From: Nonomuraea ceibae
GTDB lineage: Bacteria; Actinomycetota; Actinomycetes; Streptosporangiales; Streptosporangiaceae
Assembly: GCF_019396325.1 (NCBI RefSeq)
Contig: NZ_JAHKRO010000105.1
Coordinates: 1 to 33,438, forward strand
Direction of reading: 5' to 3'
Length of the DNA stretch: 33,438 nucleotides
Positions 1-6,882 of the stretch are shown here, piece after piece (positions within the stretch are counted from its first letter, which is position 1; every line of letters begins with the position of its first letter). A model generated the notes under the pieces. It saw nothing but the letters and a program-made list of their open reading frames with translations. It had not been told where the DNA came from and searched no databases. Both the position numbers and the translations under genes were made by a program.

Positions 1-180
1 CTCTCGGCGTCCCGTGCCCCCCCCCACCCACCCACGGCGCAGCTTCGCCGCCGTAGATCGGGCACAGGCGGGCAGCAGGGGAAGAAGGGCCAACCCCAAC
101 AGCCGAAGAACTACACGGAGCTTCGCGCGTTTTGCCTGGTCGCAGCCTCGCCGACTTTGCCGGCGGTCAGGGCGCGATCT

Positions 181-1680
181 TTATGTGGCCAGCCCCAGTC
201 GTTGCGCTTGCCGGGCTTGGCGATGCTCACGGCCGAGCACTTCGGCCCACACCCGGTCGCCCAGGGTCCGGTAGCCGATACCGGCGATCCGCCAGTCCCC
301 GACCACCGCCCGTGCCCCGTCCGGTTCCGCGCTGTCCGGTCCGGTGCCGTGTGCCCACGGGTCGTCCTCACGGTGCCTCTGGGCCAGCCGCCAGGCCCGC
401 CGTGCCTGCCGCAGCGCCGCGAACGTCGTGGAGTAGCGGCGGCTCTTGGAGGTGACGTGCCCGCGAAAGCCGAGCGTGTGAACGTGCCGCCCGAGCCGCA
501 GCGTCCGGCAGGTGGCCAGCCGCGCCAACCGGCGCACCGTCTGTGTCAGCGCCGCCACATGAGCCGGGAGCGTGCGAGTCTGCGCCAGGTCGGCCCCGCC
601 GTCAGCGGGCCGGGACGCGGGCAGCCCGCTCACACTGTCGGACACGGTCTTGGTGGCGTACTTGGCTAGGTACCCGGCCACCCGCGCGGCATCGACCTGA
701 CGGGGCGCGACCGGCCGCACATCCAGTTGCGTGCCCCACCGGGCCACCGCCAGCGTGCGGGCGTCGACCACGGGCAGCGCCACACTCACCCGCCCGGCCG
801 CGTGCATCAGCGCCGCCGTCAGCAGGTCGGTACCGGCCCACGCCGGGGCGGGCACCACCCGGTCAGGGTCGTCAGGGCAGACCCCGTCCAGCCGCGCCAG
901 CACATGCAGGTGCACGACGCCGCGCTTCTGGAATTCGGCGACCTTCGCGTACGACAGCCGCAGCAGTTGCCGCACCCCGCGCACCGTGACCGGCTGCCCG
1001 CCGACCGCAGGAGCCAGCGCCGCCAGCGCCCGATACACATAGATCACTGTGCGCCGCCACAGTTCCCCGACGTGTGCGTTCCACAGCACTTGCCCGGCCA
1101 GGTCCGCGCAGTCCACGCACAGCGGAGCGCCGACCATGCCATCACCGGCCGCGTGACGGGCCGGGCACGACAGCGGCCTGCCGTGCTCACAGGTGCGCTC
1201 ACGCCCGCCGCGACGAGCCGCCCGGCACACCTTCCCGTCGCGGGCCGCATGCACCGCGCCGAAGCTCGGAGCCGTGAACGTGGCCAGCACCATCGGGCTT
1301 CCCCCCGATGCCTGCCCGCCGTCGCCGTCGTCGTCCTCCCGGTCCGCCCGGGTGACCCCGCCCGCGAACACATGCCACGCATCGGCCCGGTAGCGGGCCG
1401 CGCAGGGAGGGCACACGCTTTCGCGGCGGTCCTTGCACGCCACCAGCAGCACCCCGCCCGGCTCATCCCGGCTCGTGTAGGTGGCCTCTACCTGACCGGT
1501 GCCGGTGTTGACCGTCACCGCCGATCCCGCCAGTTGCACCGGCCGCACGCAGTGCCCGGCCCGCTCCACCTGACCGGCCCAGCGCCGGTACTGCTCATCA
1601 TCGGCAACCCGGGCGATCATCTGCCCGAGCACCGTCTGCGTCTGCATCATCTGCGTCGTCTGCGTCACTGTCCGTACCAT
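181..1680 (-). CDS. repSA: RepSA-like rolling-circle replication initiator
   Basis: This 499-aa protein should nick the element's double-strand origin and start rolling-circle replication after excision. An HUH-type metal motif (H-L-H) is at residues 257-259, in the stretch VVHLHVLARLDG. A tyrosine motif, GYLAKYATK, is at 336-344; Tyr337 or Tyr341 would attack the DNA. An N-terminal cysteine cluster (C82, C90, C93) and further CxxC-like pairs near 152-191 resemble the zinc-binding front of pSAM2 RepSA relatives. The ATG at 1680 was chosen because GGGAG lies about nine bases upstream; an in-frame extension to 1836 would overlap the preceding gene. It is the last visible gene of the leftward operon, and excisionase and integrase genes usually follow. 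The assignment to the family is firm; the exact nicking residue is inferred. Confidence 0.85.
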   Translation of the reverse strand: MVRTVTQTTQMMQTQTVLGQMIARVADDEQYRRWAGQVERAGHCVRPVQLAGSAVTVNTGTGQVEATYTSRDEPGGVLLVACKDRRESVCPPCAARYRADAWHVFAGGVTRADREDDDGDGGQASGGSPMVLATFTAPSFGAVHAARDGKVCRAARRGGRERTCEHGRPLSCPARHAAGDGMVGAPLCVDCADLAGQVLWNAHVGELWRRTVIYVYRALAALAPAVGGQPVTVRGVRQLLRLSYAKVAEFQKRGVVHLHVLARLDGVCPDDPDRVVPAPAWAGTDLLTAALMHAAGRVSVALPVVDARTLAVARWGTQLDVRPVAPRQVDAARVAGYLAKYATKTVSDSVSGLPASRPADGGADLAQTRTLPAHVAALTQTVRRLARLATCRTLRLGRHVHTLGFRGHVTSKSRRYSTTFAALRQARRAWRLAQRHREDDPWAHGTGPDSAEPDGARAVVGDWRIAGIGYRTLGDRVWAEVLGREHRQARQAQRLGLAT

Positions 1681-1796
1681 TCGACACGCTCCCGTACCCC
1701 AGTACGCCAAAGGGCGGGTCCCCACGGCCCGCCCTGACATGTTGCGCGGATCTGCGATCCAGTCCGGGACCTCACCGACGCCCCGGCCCCGGACGG

Positions 1797-2060
1797 CTAC
1801 CCCGCTACGGCCTCGCCCGCCGTCAGTGCACGCCACCGCAGCCGCACCACGGCCTTGAGCCGCGCCACGTCCTCCGGTCCTTCCAGGAACGACGCCCCGA
1901 GACCGCCCTCACGCCACGCGGCGTGTGCGAACGTCTTGAGGGTGTGGTCCAACTCCGCCTGACCCGCCTGGAACAGCCACGCTACGAAGCGCTGCGCCGC
2001 GTACTCGTCGCTGATCTCCACGGGGGCCGCCCCCTGGTCTGTGATCGTCCAGACCTTCAC
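1797..2060 (-). CDS. small AICE protein of unknown function (87 aa)
   Basis: This short protein begins with GTG at 2060, preceded by a purine-rich AAGGGAAG ribosome binding site. It is acidic in its first half and carries a predicted helical stretch rich in Ala, Leu and Arg (about residues 25-80), with no recognisable catalytic motif, signal peptide or membrane segment. It sits directly upstream of repSA, separated by 116 bases, and downstream of a promoter-like region with a dyad at 2180-2199, so it is probably co-transcribed with repSA. AICEs often carry a small unassigned gene in this position. I do not recognise the family and propose no function. Confidence 0.65.
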   Translation of the reverse strand: MKVWTITDQGAAPVEISDEYAAQRFVAWLFQAGQAELDHTLKTFAHAAWREGGLGASFLEGPEDVARLKAVVRLRWRALTAGEAVAG

Positions 2061-2171
2061 TGTGCTTCCCTTCGGTTGTCTTCCCGACGCCGGACGGCCC
2101 CTGCCCCCCGGAGGGACACCGCCCGGCCTTACTCGTGCTTTCCCGCGTACCGCAGGAGTCGTGTCAAGCCG

Positions 2172-2200
2172 ATCGTAGATACCAATCGCTTGCTTGGTAA
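2172..2200 (-). promoter_or_regulatory. candidate promoter with embedded operator for the repSA genes
   Basis: On the minus strand, TTACCA (2195-2200) and TACGAT (2172-2177) are separated by 17 bases, a spacing suited to a sigma-70-type promoter. A dyad, TACCAA-N8-TTGGTA (2180-2199), fills the spacer and overlaps the -35 element. A repressor bound there would shut off transcription of the 87-aa gene and repSA. The dyad is directly visible; its use as promoter and operator is inferred. The rest of 2061-2299 shows no gene. Confidence 0.4.
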
Positions 2201-2217
2201 GGCCCGTCTTGCGGTTT

Positions 2218-2230
2218 ATTTCCGCAGGTA
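2218..2230 (+). repeat. 13-bp direct repeat, copy 1
   Basis: The 13 bases ATTTCCGCAGGTA occur here and again at 2992-3004 in the same orientation. The two copies bracket the lipoprotein gene and its upstream region. They could be protein-binding sites or the scar of an insertion. Confidence 0.6.
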
Positions 2231-2299
2231 ATTGCCCTTTCCGGAAAGCCGCCCGGTCGGTGATGACCTTCCGGGCAGCTCACCGGCCGACTCACCGCC

Positions 2300-2911
2300 T
2301 CAGCGCACCCGGGCGCACGTCACCGGCACGAACCCCTCCGTGACGGTCTGCCCGGCCCAATTGCGGGTCGCGGGAATGGTGACCTTGTACCAGTTGTAGC
2401 CGCTACGCCCGCACTTGTCCGCGTAGCCGTTCGAGCCGTTGCCCCGCAGCGTCCCGCACGAGGTCAGGGTGCTGCCGGTGTCGCGGACCCGCAGCACATC
2501 GGCGTTGGTGAAGGCGAACTCCCGGACCCCGACGCGCACCCCCGTGATCACGACCTTCCGGCACGCCGCCCCCTTGCCGGTGCCGACGTTCTTACCCGCC
2601 GCCAGAGTCACCCCCTGCGCATCGGTCGGCGCGTCCGGCTGCGCGTCCTGCTGCACGTCCGGCTGCACGTCCGGCTGCACGTCCGGCTGCACGTCCGGCT
2701 GCACGTCGCCCAACACGTCGGGCTGCGTCTCGGGCTGCGTCTCGGGCAGCGTGCCGGGCAGCGTGCCGGGCTGCGTGCCGGGCTGTGCGTTGGTCTGCGC
2801 ACTGGTCTGCGCAGCGGTGTTCCCGGTCGCGTTCGCCGAGCACGCGGCGGTGGACAGGGCCGCCACAGCGGCCATGATCGCGGACGCGAACAGGGTGGTC
2901 GTCCTGGACAT
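2300..2911 (-). CDS. secreted lipoprotein with Gln-Pro-Asp-Val repeats
   Basis: The 203-aa product starts at ATG 2911 with AAGGAG seven bases upstream. A signal peptide ends in the lipobox STAAC, with the lipidated cysteine at residue 24. Residues 43-88 are a low-complexity stalk of four-residue units (QPGT, LPET, QPDV), encoded by near-identical 12-bp DNA repeats at about 2650-2770. The C-terminal part (about 90-203) has four cysteines and the look of a small beta-rich, SH3-like extracellular domain; that fold is a guess. It lies between the translocase ATPase and the replication genes but is separated from both by intergenic gaps. This suggests cargo or a surface role such as exclusion or mating contact. 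The 12-bp repeats make the length of the stalk prone to change. Confidence 0.75.
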   Translation of the reverse strand: MSRTTTLFASAIMAAVAALSTAACSANATGNTAAQTSAQTNAQPGTQPGTLPGTLPETQPETQPDVLGDVQPDVQPDVQPDVQPDVQQDAQPDAPTDAQGVTLAAGKNVGTGKGAACRKVVITGVRVGVREFAFTNADVLRVRDTGSTLTSCGTLRGNGSNGYADKCGRSGYNWYKVTIPATRNWAGQTVTEGFVPVTCARVR

Positions 2912-2971
2912 GATGGATCTCCTTCGTGGTGGGTTGAACCCTTGGGTTGATCTCGTGACTCGATCTGTTGC

Positions 2972-2991
2972 GCGCACCCAGGTAGGTGCGC
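2972..2991. terminator. hairpin downstream of the translocase gene
   Basis: GCGCACC (2972-2978) and GGTGCGC (2985-2991) form a perfect 7-bp stem around a six-base loop. It lies 46 bases past the stop codon of the leftward translocase gene and upstream of the lipoprotein start. It may be a weak terminator or a protein site; no T-tract follows. Confidence 0.4.
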
Positions 2992-3004
2992 ATTTCCGCA
3001 GGTA
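2992..3004 (+). repeat. 13-bp direct repeat, copy 2
   Basis: Second copy of ATTTCCGCAGGTA, next to the hairpin at 2972-2991, identical to 2218-2230. Confidence 0.6.
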
Positions 3005-3036
3005 GGAGGGGGTGCCGAAAGTGCCGGCGGGCCTCA

Positions 3037-3744
3037 CTACCAGGACACGGCGCGCAGGTTGGCCGCATACGCCGCCAGGTCCGACAGACGCTCATCGGAC
3101 AGGTAGAACCCCTTCACCCGGACCGGGCCGGACGCCCCGGCCAGCAGGTAGCCGACCCCGGCCGAGCCCAGAGGGATGGTCGAGGCGTCCACACCCCGCG
3201 CCGCCCACCCGGAGCCGAGCACGGTGTCTGACGCCTCCCGCGTCGAGCAGCGCAGCGCCCACCGGGTGTCGAACAGATCCCGGATGTAGGTCGGGATCAC
3301 GTCGCTGCCCGGCTTCTGCGTGGCCGCGATCACCCGCACCGCCGCCGCGCGCCCCCGCGCTCCCAGGTCGTGCAGGCCATCCAGGAACGCGGCCCGCTTC
3401 TTCTTGTCCGGGTGCAGCGTGAACGCCGCCAGCTCATCGATCACGACCAGCAGCGGGCCGTGCCCCATCCCGGGCGTGATCTTCCGCAGCCCCGACGCCG
3501 ACATCAGCGCGTAGCGCTCATCCATACGCGCACGCGCCCAGGACAAGCCCGCCGTGGCGTCGTCGATCTCGCGGCGGATACCGCCGTGGGCGACCTTCTC
3601 CCACACGGCCAGCTCCACGCCCTCCTTGCCGTCGATCATCACGGCGTCGGTGTCCGGGTCGAGCATCAGCCCGGCCACGACGCTGTGAAGCGCGACCGAC
3701 TTGCCCGCCTCCGGAGCGCCGCCGATCAGCAGATGCACGCTCAT
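3037..3744 (-). CDS. FtsK/SpoIIIE-type DNA translocase, ATPase half
   Basis: This 235-aa protein is the motor domain of the element's conjugative translocase, which would pump double-stranded DNA into the recipient. Walker A (GGAPEAGKS) is at residues 8-16 and Walker B (LLVVIDELAAF) at about 98-108. ATQKPGSDVIP follows at about 142-152, as in TraB/FtsK proteins. The protein begins only seven residues before Walker A and so has no membrane or N-terminal domain of its own. Those parts are encoded by the gene just upstream, whose stop codon overlaps this ATG (ATGA). Usual AICE translocases carry both parts in one chain of roughly 450 residues. The function is secure; whether the two halves work as a complex is inferred. 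Confidence 0.85.
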   Translation of the reverse strand: MSVHLLIGGAPEAGKSVALHSVVAGLMLDPDTDAVMIDGKEGVELAVWEKVAHGGIRREIDDATAGLSWARARMDERYALMSASGLRKITPGMGHGPLLVVIDELAAFTLHPDKKKRAAFLDGLHDLGARGRAAAVRVIAATQKPGSDVIPTYIRDLFDTRWALRCSTREASDTVLGSGWAARGVDASTIPLGSAGVGYLLAGASGPVRVKGFYLSDERLSDLAAYAANLRAVSW

Positions 3745-4514
3745 CGCCGCCGCCCCCCGTCCAACTCGTCCGGCCCGGCCAGCTCAGCCGACCCGTCAGG
3801 CGATCCGGCAGCCGAGCCGCCCAGCAGCGCGACCATGACCGTGTCCCCGTTCTCCGCGACGGCCACCGGGATCGGCTCCCACGCGCTCGCTACCCAGCCG
3901 TGTTCGGCAGCCGCCGCCCAGGGCCAGGTCAGCACCCCGAAGGCGTCCAGCGGATCACGCCGGATCACCTCCACCGTCGCGTACTGAGCGTTGTCCTCAT
4001 CGGCCGCCACGCGCACGGCCGAGGCGCGCAGCGAGGAGGTGAGCCACGGCACCCGATCCTCCACGTCCACCGCAGCCGAGCCTTTCGGCAGCCGCACCCG
4101 CAGCCGCTCACCGGCCGCCGTCCGGGTCACGCCCATCACACGCGGAACCCGGTCGTTGTGTGTGGCCAGCCCCGCATAGCGGGCCGCACTGTCCCAGCGC
4201 CGGATCACCCGCGCCCGCCACAGCAGCGCCCCCACCGCGCCCCGGACCCCGGGCATCACCAGCAGTGACGCCAGGCTGAGCGCGACCATCAGCGCCAGCG
4301 GCCAGCCGCCGACCGCCCAGCCGCAGCCGAGCGCGGCCAGCAGGAGCAGCGACAGCGCGATCTCACGCCGCGCCAGCCAGACCGGACGCAGCACGTACAC
4401 CGTCCAGCGCGATCCCGGGGTGGACACCGCGCGGATCGGCTGAGCCGGGGTCTGCACCATCGGCGGCAGCCCGGACGGACGCCCCGGAACCTGCGGACCC
4501 ATCAGCCCCGTCAT
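3741..4514 (-). CDS. DNA translocase, membrane and N-terminal half
   Basis: The 257-aa product has a hydrophobic region at about residues 50-90 that can form two membrane segments, followed by a soluble domain of about 150 residues. Its position directly before an FtsK-type ATPase and the segment IPVAVAENGDTVMVALL, which in single-chain AICE translocases leads straight into Walker A, mark it as the N-terminal half of the translocase. After that segment the frame runs through a Gly/Ala/Asp-rich tail and stops at 3741, where the ATPase gene starts in a different frame (ATGA overlap). The start codon at 4514 also overlaps the stop of the preceding gene. This pattern suggests translational coupling along the operon. 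A sequencing frameshift is possible but would not explain the extra tail. Confidence 0.7.
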   Translation of the reverse strand: MTGLMGPQVPGRPSGLPPMVQTPAQPIRAVSTPGSRWTVYVLRPVWLARREIALSLLLLAALGCGWAVGGWPLALMVALSLASLLVMPGVRGAVGALLWRARVIRRWDSAARYAGLATHNDRVPRVMGVTRTAAGERLRVRLPKGSAAVDVEDRVPWLTSSLRASAVRVAADEDNAQYATVEVIRRDPLDAFGVLTWPWAAAAEHGWVASAWEPIPVAVAENGDTVMVALLGGSAAGSPDGSAELAGPDELDGGRRR

Positions 4515-4870
4515 GACCGCGCCCCCTCAGGACCGGGCGGCCGGTGCGCCAGCGGCACCACCGCCACCACCCCGGCAGGGTCGCCCAGCTCCACCGGGAC
4601 CAGGCGCGAGCGGTCGGCCGTCCGTGCCCGCCGAGCCCAGCCCGGCTCCGAGCGCGCGTTCTCCGCGCAGGCGTCCACCTCCCGCGCGAAGGCGTCGGCC
4701 GCCTGAGCCAGGGTCGCCGCGAACCAGCGGGCCGCCACCGGCGACAGGTGATCCACCCGCACGACCACCAGCCGCCCCGTGGAAGCGGCGAAGCTCAGCA
4801 GCGGCCAGCCGTCCGGCACCCGCCACACCTGCGCCCGCGATCCGGCCGGACCGATGAGGAGATCCATCAC
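4511..4870 (-). CDS. AICE protein of unknown function (119 aa)
   Basis: This small protein lies between the 138-aa AICE protein and the translocase membrane half, overlapping both (GTGATG at the start, ATGA at the end). The start could be GTG 4870 or ATG 4867. The N-terminal 60 residues look like alternating beta strands (LLIGPAG, VWRVPDG, LVVVRVDHL), followed by an Ala-rich helix and a Pro-rich tail. No signal peptide or catalytic motif is seen. Its place in a translationally coupled transfer operon suggests a role in conjugation or its control. I do not recognise the family. Confidence 0.7.
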   Translation of the reverse strand: MMDLLIGPAGSRAQVWRVPDGWPLLSFAASTGRLVVVRVDHLSPVAARWFAATLAQAADAFAREVDACAENARSEPGWARRARTADRSRLVPVELGDPAGVVAVVPLAHRPPGPEGARS

Positions 4871-5283
4871 GCCTCACCCTCACCCGCGCCCGCGCGCCCC
4901 GAGTGCCGCGCGCCCGTAGCGGCCGGAGCCGACGCGGACGGGGCGGGGGTCGAGGCGTGCGGGTTACGCCCGGCCGGAGCGCCTGCCCCGTGCAGCGGCA
5001 CGACCGCCGTGGCGCTCCACCACCGCACCTCCCCGTCCTTGGCCGTGCCGTAGGTGAGCCCTTCCACCCGCACCGGCATGCCGGGCGTCAGGTGGTGCTG
5101 TTCGCCCGGGATGTTGAACTTGATCAGGGACGAGTCGTTGCCGTCCATCGCCAGCAGCTTCACCACCATGACCGGCTGACCGTCTTCGGTCACCTTGACC
5201 TTCTTGGTGGAGAAGTCCTTGGCCGCCATCGGCGGCCCGGTCACGACGAACGCGAGCTGGCTCGTGTCGATCGGAAAACGCAT
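4867..5283 (-). CDS. conserved AICE transfer-operon protein (138 aa)
   Basis: The protein opens with MRFPIDTSQLAFVVTG, a start I associate with small proteins found just upstream of the translocase gene in many Streptomyces and related AICEs; their function is unknown. Residues 1-100 form a compact beta-rich domain, and the last 35 residues are a Pro/Ala-rich, probably disordered tail. ATG 5283 is chosen because GGGAGG precedes it closely and because family members begin with this sequence. It is the first gene of the leftward transfer operon, and its upstream region carries a LexA-like box (5344-5359). The family resemblance is from memory of the sequence pattern, not from a search. Confidence 0.8.
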   Translation of the reverse strand: MRFPIDTSQLAFVVTGPPMAAKDFSTKKVKVTEDGQPVMVVKLLAMDGNDSSLIKFNIPGEQHHLTPGMPVRVEGLTYGTAKDGEVRWWSATAVVPLHGAGAPAGRNPHASTPAPSASAPAATGARHSGRAGAGEGEA

Positions 5284-5343
5284 CCTGCCTCCCATCGCCC
5301 GGGAGCGCCCCGTGCGGGCAACTCCCACGATGGCAAGCAGTAC

Positions 5344-5359
5344 TCGAAAGTGTGTTCGA
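5344..5359. promoter_or_regulatory. candidate LexA (SOS) box
   Basis: The sequence TCGAAAGTGTGTTCGA differs at one position from the Gram-positive SOS-box consensus TCGAAC-RNRY-GTTCGA; the central GTGT fits RNRY. It lies about 60 bases before the first gene of the transfer operon, in the region shared with the divergent gene at 5484. LexA binding here would tie element transfer to DNA damage. Confidence 0.5.
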
Positions 5360-5363
5360 ATAG

Positions 5364-5392
5364 TTCAAAGCCATACCGGTACGGCATAGGTA
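5364..5392 (+). promoter_or_regulatory. candidate promoter with 16-bp dyad
   Basis: TTCAAA (5364-5369) and TAGGTA (5387-5392) are 17 bases apart and could serve the gene at 5484. The spacer is almost filled by GCCATACCGGTACGGC (5370-5385), a palindrome with a single mismatched pair. Its TACC/GGTA halves recall the dyad at 2180-2199, so one element-encoded repressor might read both. The dyad is seen; the promoter is inferred. Confidence 0.35.
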
Positions 5393-5483
5393 CCAGATTC
5401 ACCCGGCCGCGTGTGCTAATGCGGATGCGGGGCAACTAGGCTTCACCACCAGAGGACCGGCAGACGCAGAAGGAGCGCGAGGC

Positions 5484-5930
5484 ATGTTCCTGCCCATCCC
5501 CCTGTCGCCACCCCTCCGTGACAACCCCGCCATGCTGCGTCAACGGGTCCACACCTTCGCCACGATCGAAGGACTATGCGCATGCCGCGTTGCCGATCTC
5601 GTGCTCGCCGCCCACGAGGCAGCCCTTCTGCTCATCGACACCGGGTGCCCGGACGCCACACTCAGCCTGTGGGCCGACCAGGCGGGCGTAAGCCTCCACC
5701 TCTACGACCCGACGAGCGCGATCACCGACGACCGCATCGCCGAAAGCCGCACCCCGCACACCGGCATGACCGACAGCACCGTATCCCTGACCGTCGTCCT
5801 GTTCCTGTGCGACATCGTCACTCTGGACCGCAGCGACGGGGCAGCCCGCCTCCATCTGCGTCTGCGCCCCGCCGACCACCCCGCGCTCGCCGACCGCCCG
5901 CCCATGCTCCCGGTGTGCGCCCACCGGTGA
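5484..5930 (+). CDS. degenerate HATPase-like protein
   Basis: The 148-aa product starts at ATG 5484 with AAGGAG eight bases upstream. Residues 20-110 follow the layout of the small RsbW/AbaA-like ATPases that surround WhiJ-type regulators. A helix resembling an N-box (VADLVLAAHEAALLLID) is followed by a beta strand and a segment like the G1 region (LHLYDPTSA). The N-box asparagine is missing and no glycine-rich lid is visible, so ATP binding is unlikely. It is transcribed away from the transfer operon, behind the dyad at 5370-5385. The proposed kinship is inferred from layout; a partner-binding role without kinase activity would fit. Confidence 0.65.
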   Translation: MFLPIPLSPPLRDNPAMLRQRVHTFATIEGLCACRVADLVLAAHEAALLLIDTGCPDATLSLWADQAGVSLHLYDPTSAITDDRIAESRTPHTGMTDSTVSLTVVLFLCDIVTLDRSDGAARLHLRLRPADHPALADRPPMLPVCAHR

Positions 5931-5999
5931 ACTCCCGTCCCAGCGACACCACACCCATCCGCGAACCTCACGTAACGCGACCGACTCGTCACTGATATA

Positions 6000-6116
6000 C
6001 ACGGTGGGTGGGCATCACTCCGAGGAGGGGGGGAGCTGTCCACCGTGACTGCCCGGCCGCCGCTCATCGCGCCGAAGGTCTGGTCGGGCAGTCACACCCC
6101 CCGCCGACAGGCTCCC
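6000..6116. repeat. nested inverted repeats, candidate origin or transfer site
   Basis: GTGACTGCCCG (6045-6055) and CGGGCAGTCAC (6085-6095) are perfect 11-bp inverted arms. Outside them GGGAGCTGTC (6031-6040) pairs with GACAGGCTCCC (6106-6116) with one bulge. A competing pair, CACGGTG (6000-6006) and CACCGTG (6041-6047), overlaps the left arm. Such exclusive hairpins in a gene-free part of a conjugative element fit a replication origin or cis-acting transfer locus, or a strong regulatory structure. Confidence 0.55.
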
Positions 6117-6143
6117 GCCTCAGATTCCGGGACAGCACACGAG

Positions 6144-6231
6144 CAGCGCCCCGCGCTGTGTGATGAGTTTCCCTACTAGATCAAGCACGCCCGGCACGCC
6201 GGGCGCCCCTCCCGCGGGAACGATCTTGATC
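6144..6231. repeat. second cluster of short hairpins
   Basis: CAGCGC/GCGCTG (6144-6158), CGCCCGGC/GCCGGGCG (6188-6205) and CCCGCGGG (6211-6218) are perfect short palindromes, the last two enclosed by GATCAAG (6179-6185) and CTTGATC (6225-6231). Together with 6000-6116 they make 5931-6624 look like a structural site rather than a coding one. From 6235 to 6624 I see only Pro/Gly-coding, low-complexity open frames without ribosome binding sites. Confidence 0.45.
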
Positions 6232-6624
6232 GGAGGGGCGGCAGCACCCCGGGAGACAAGCCCGTACCAGGGACCCGCCCAGGAGACCGGGGGCAGCGTG
6301 ACGCGCCGGCGGGCGGACATCGGGACTGCGCGCGGCGCTGACGCGCCGTGCTCGCCCTCGCCGCCCGACGGCACGCCCCACGCCCCCGGCCCCCGAACCG
6401 CACCAGACCCGCCGACCCCCGGCACGCCCGAAGCCCCCGGCCAGAACCCACCGGCAAGGCGTCACGGGGGACACGCCCATCCCGGTAGGCCGCACCAGGC
6501 GGGAGACCGCCAGACCGAGGACGGTGGGTCGGTCCGGGTCGATCCCGCCCCTCTGGCCGGGGGCAGCTAGCACCCGGCCCAGCGGCGGCAGGCACGCTAG
6601 GCCGGGGCGACTCACACGGCGTCT

Positions 6625-6882
6625 CTACACGCCGAAGCTCACCTCATGGCCGCCTCTGGGCGGCGCGGTGCCTGCCTCCACAGCCGCCTGACGGGCCAGC
6701 CACAGGGTCAACGCCTCCACGTCCCACGCCAACAGCACGTTGACCAGCCCGCGCCCTACTCCCGCTGCGTCCAGGTCTTGATGTCGCCATGCCGCAGCAC
6801 CCCAGGCCAGCTCCGTGGTGATCTCCCACTTGGGATAGGCGGCCCGCAGTTCAGCAAGCCGCCGCGCCTGCCCGTCATTCAT
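6625..6882 (-). CDS. unknown small protein, last gene of accessory operon
   Basis: The 85-aa product starts at ATG 6882, eight bases inside the end of the preceding gene, with a GAGGGGGA ribosome binding site within that gene. It is mostly helical, with a tryptophan-rich middle (residues 20-62 contain five Trp), and has no membrane segment or signal. Its tight coupling to the winged-helix-like gene upstream suggests the two act together. I do not recognise the family. Confidence 0.65.
   Translation of the reverse strand: MNDGQARRLAELRAAYPKWEITTELAWGAAAWRHQDLDAAGVGRGLVNVLLAWDVEALTLWLARQAAVEAGTAPPRGGHEVSFGV

Noticed and set aside
2640..2770. 12-bp tandem repeats as replication iterons
   Set aside because: They are in frame and encode the QPDV/QPGT stalk of the lipoprotein; amino-acid repeats explain them.
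6160..6570. A 136-codon rightward frame in the hairpin-rich region, and leftward frames opposite it
   Set aside because: Pro/Gly/Arg-rich low-complexity products without ribosome sites, lying over multiple palindromes.
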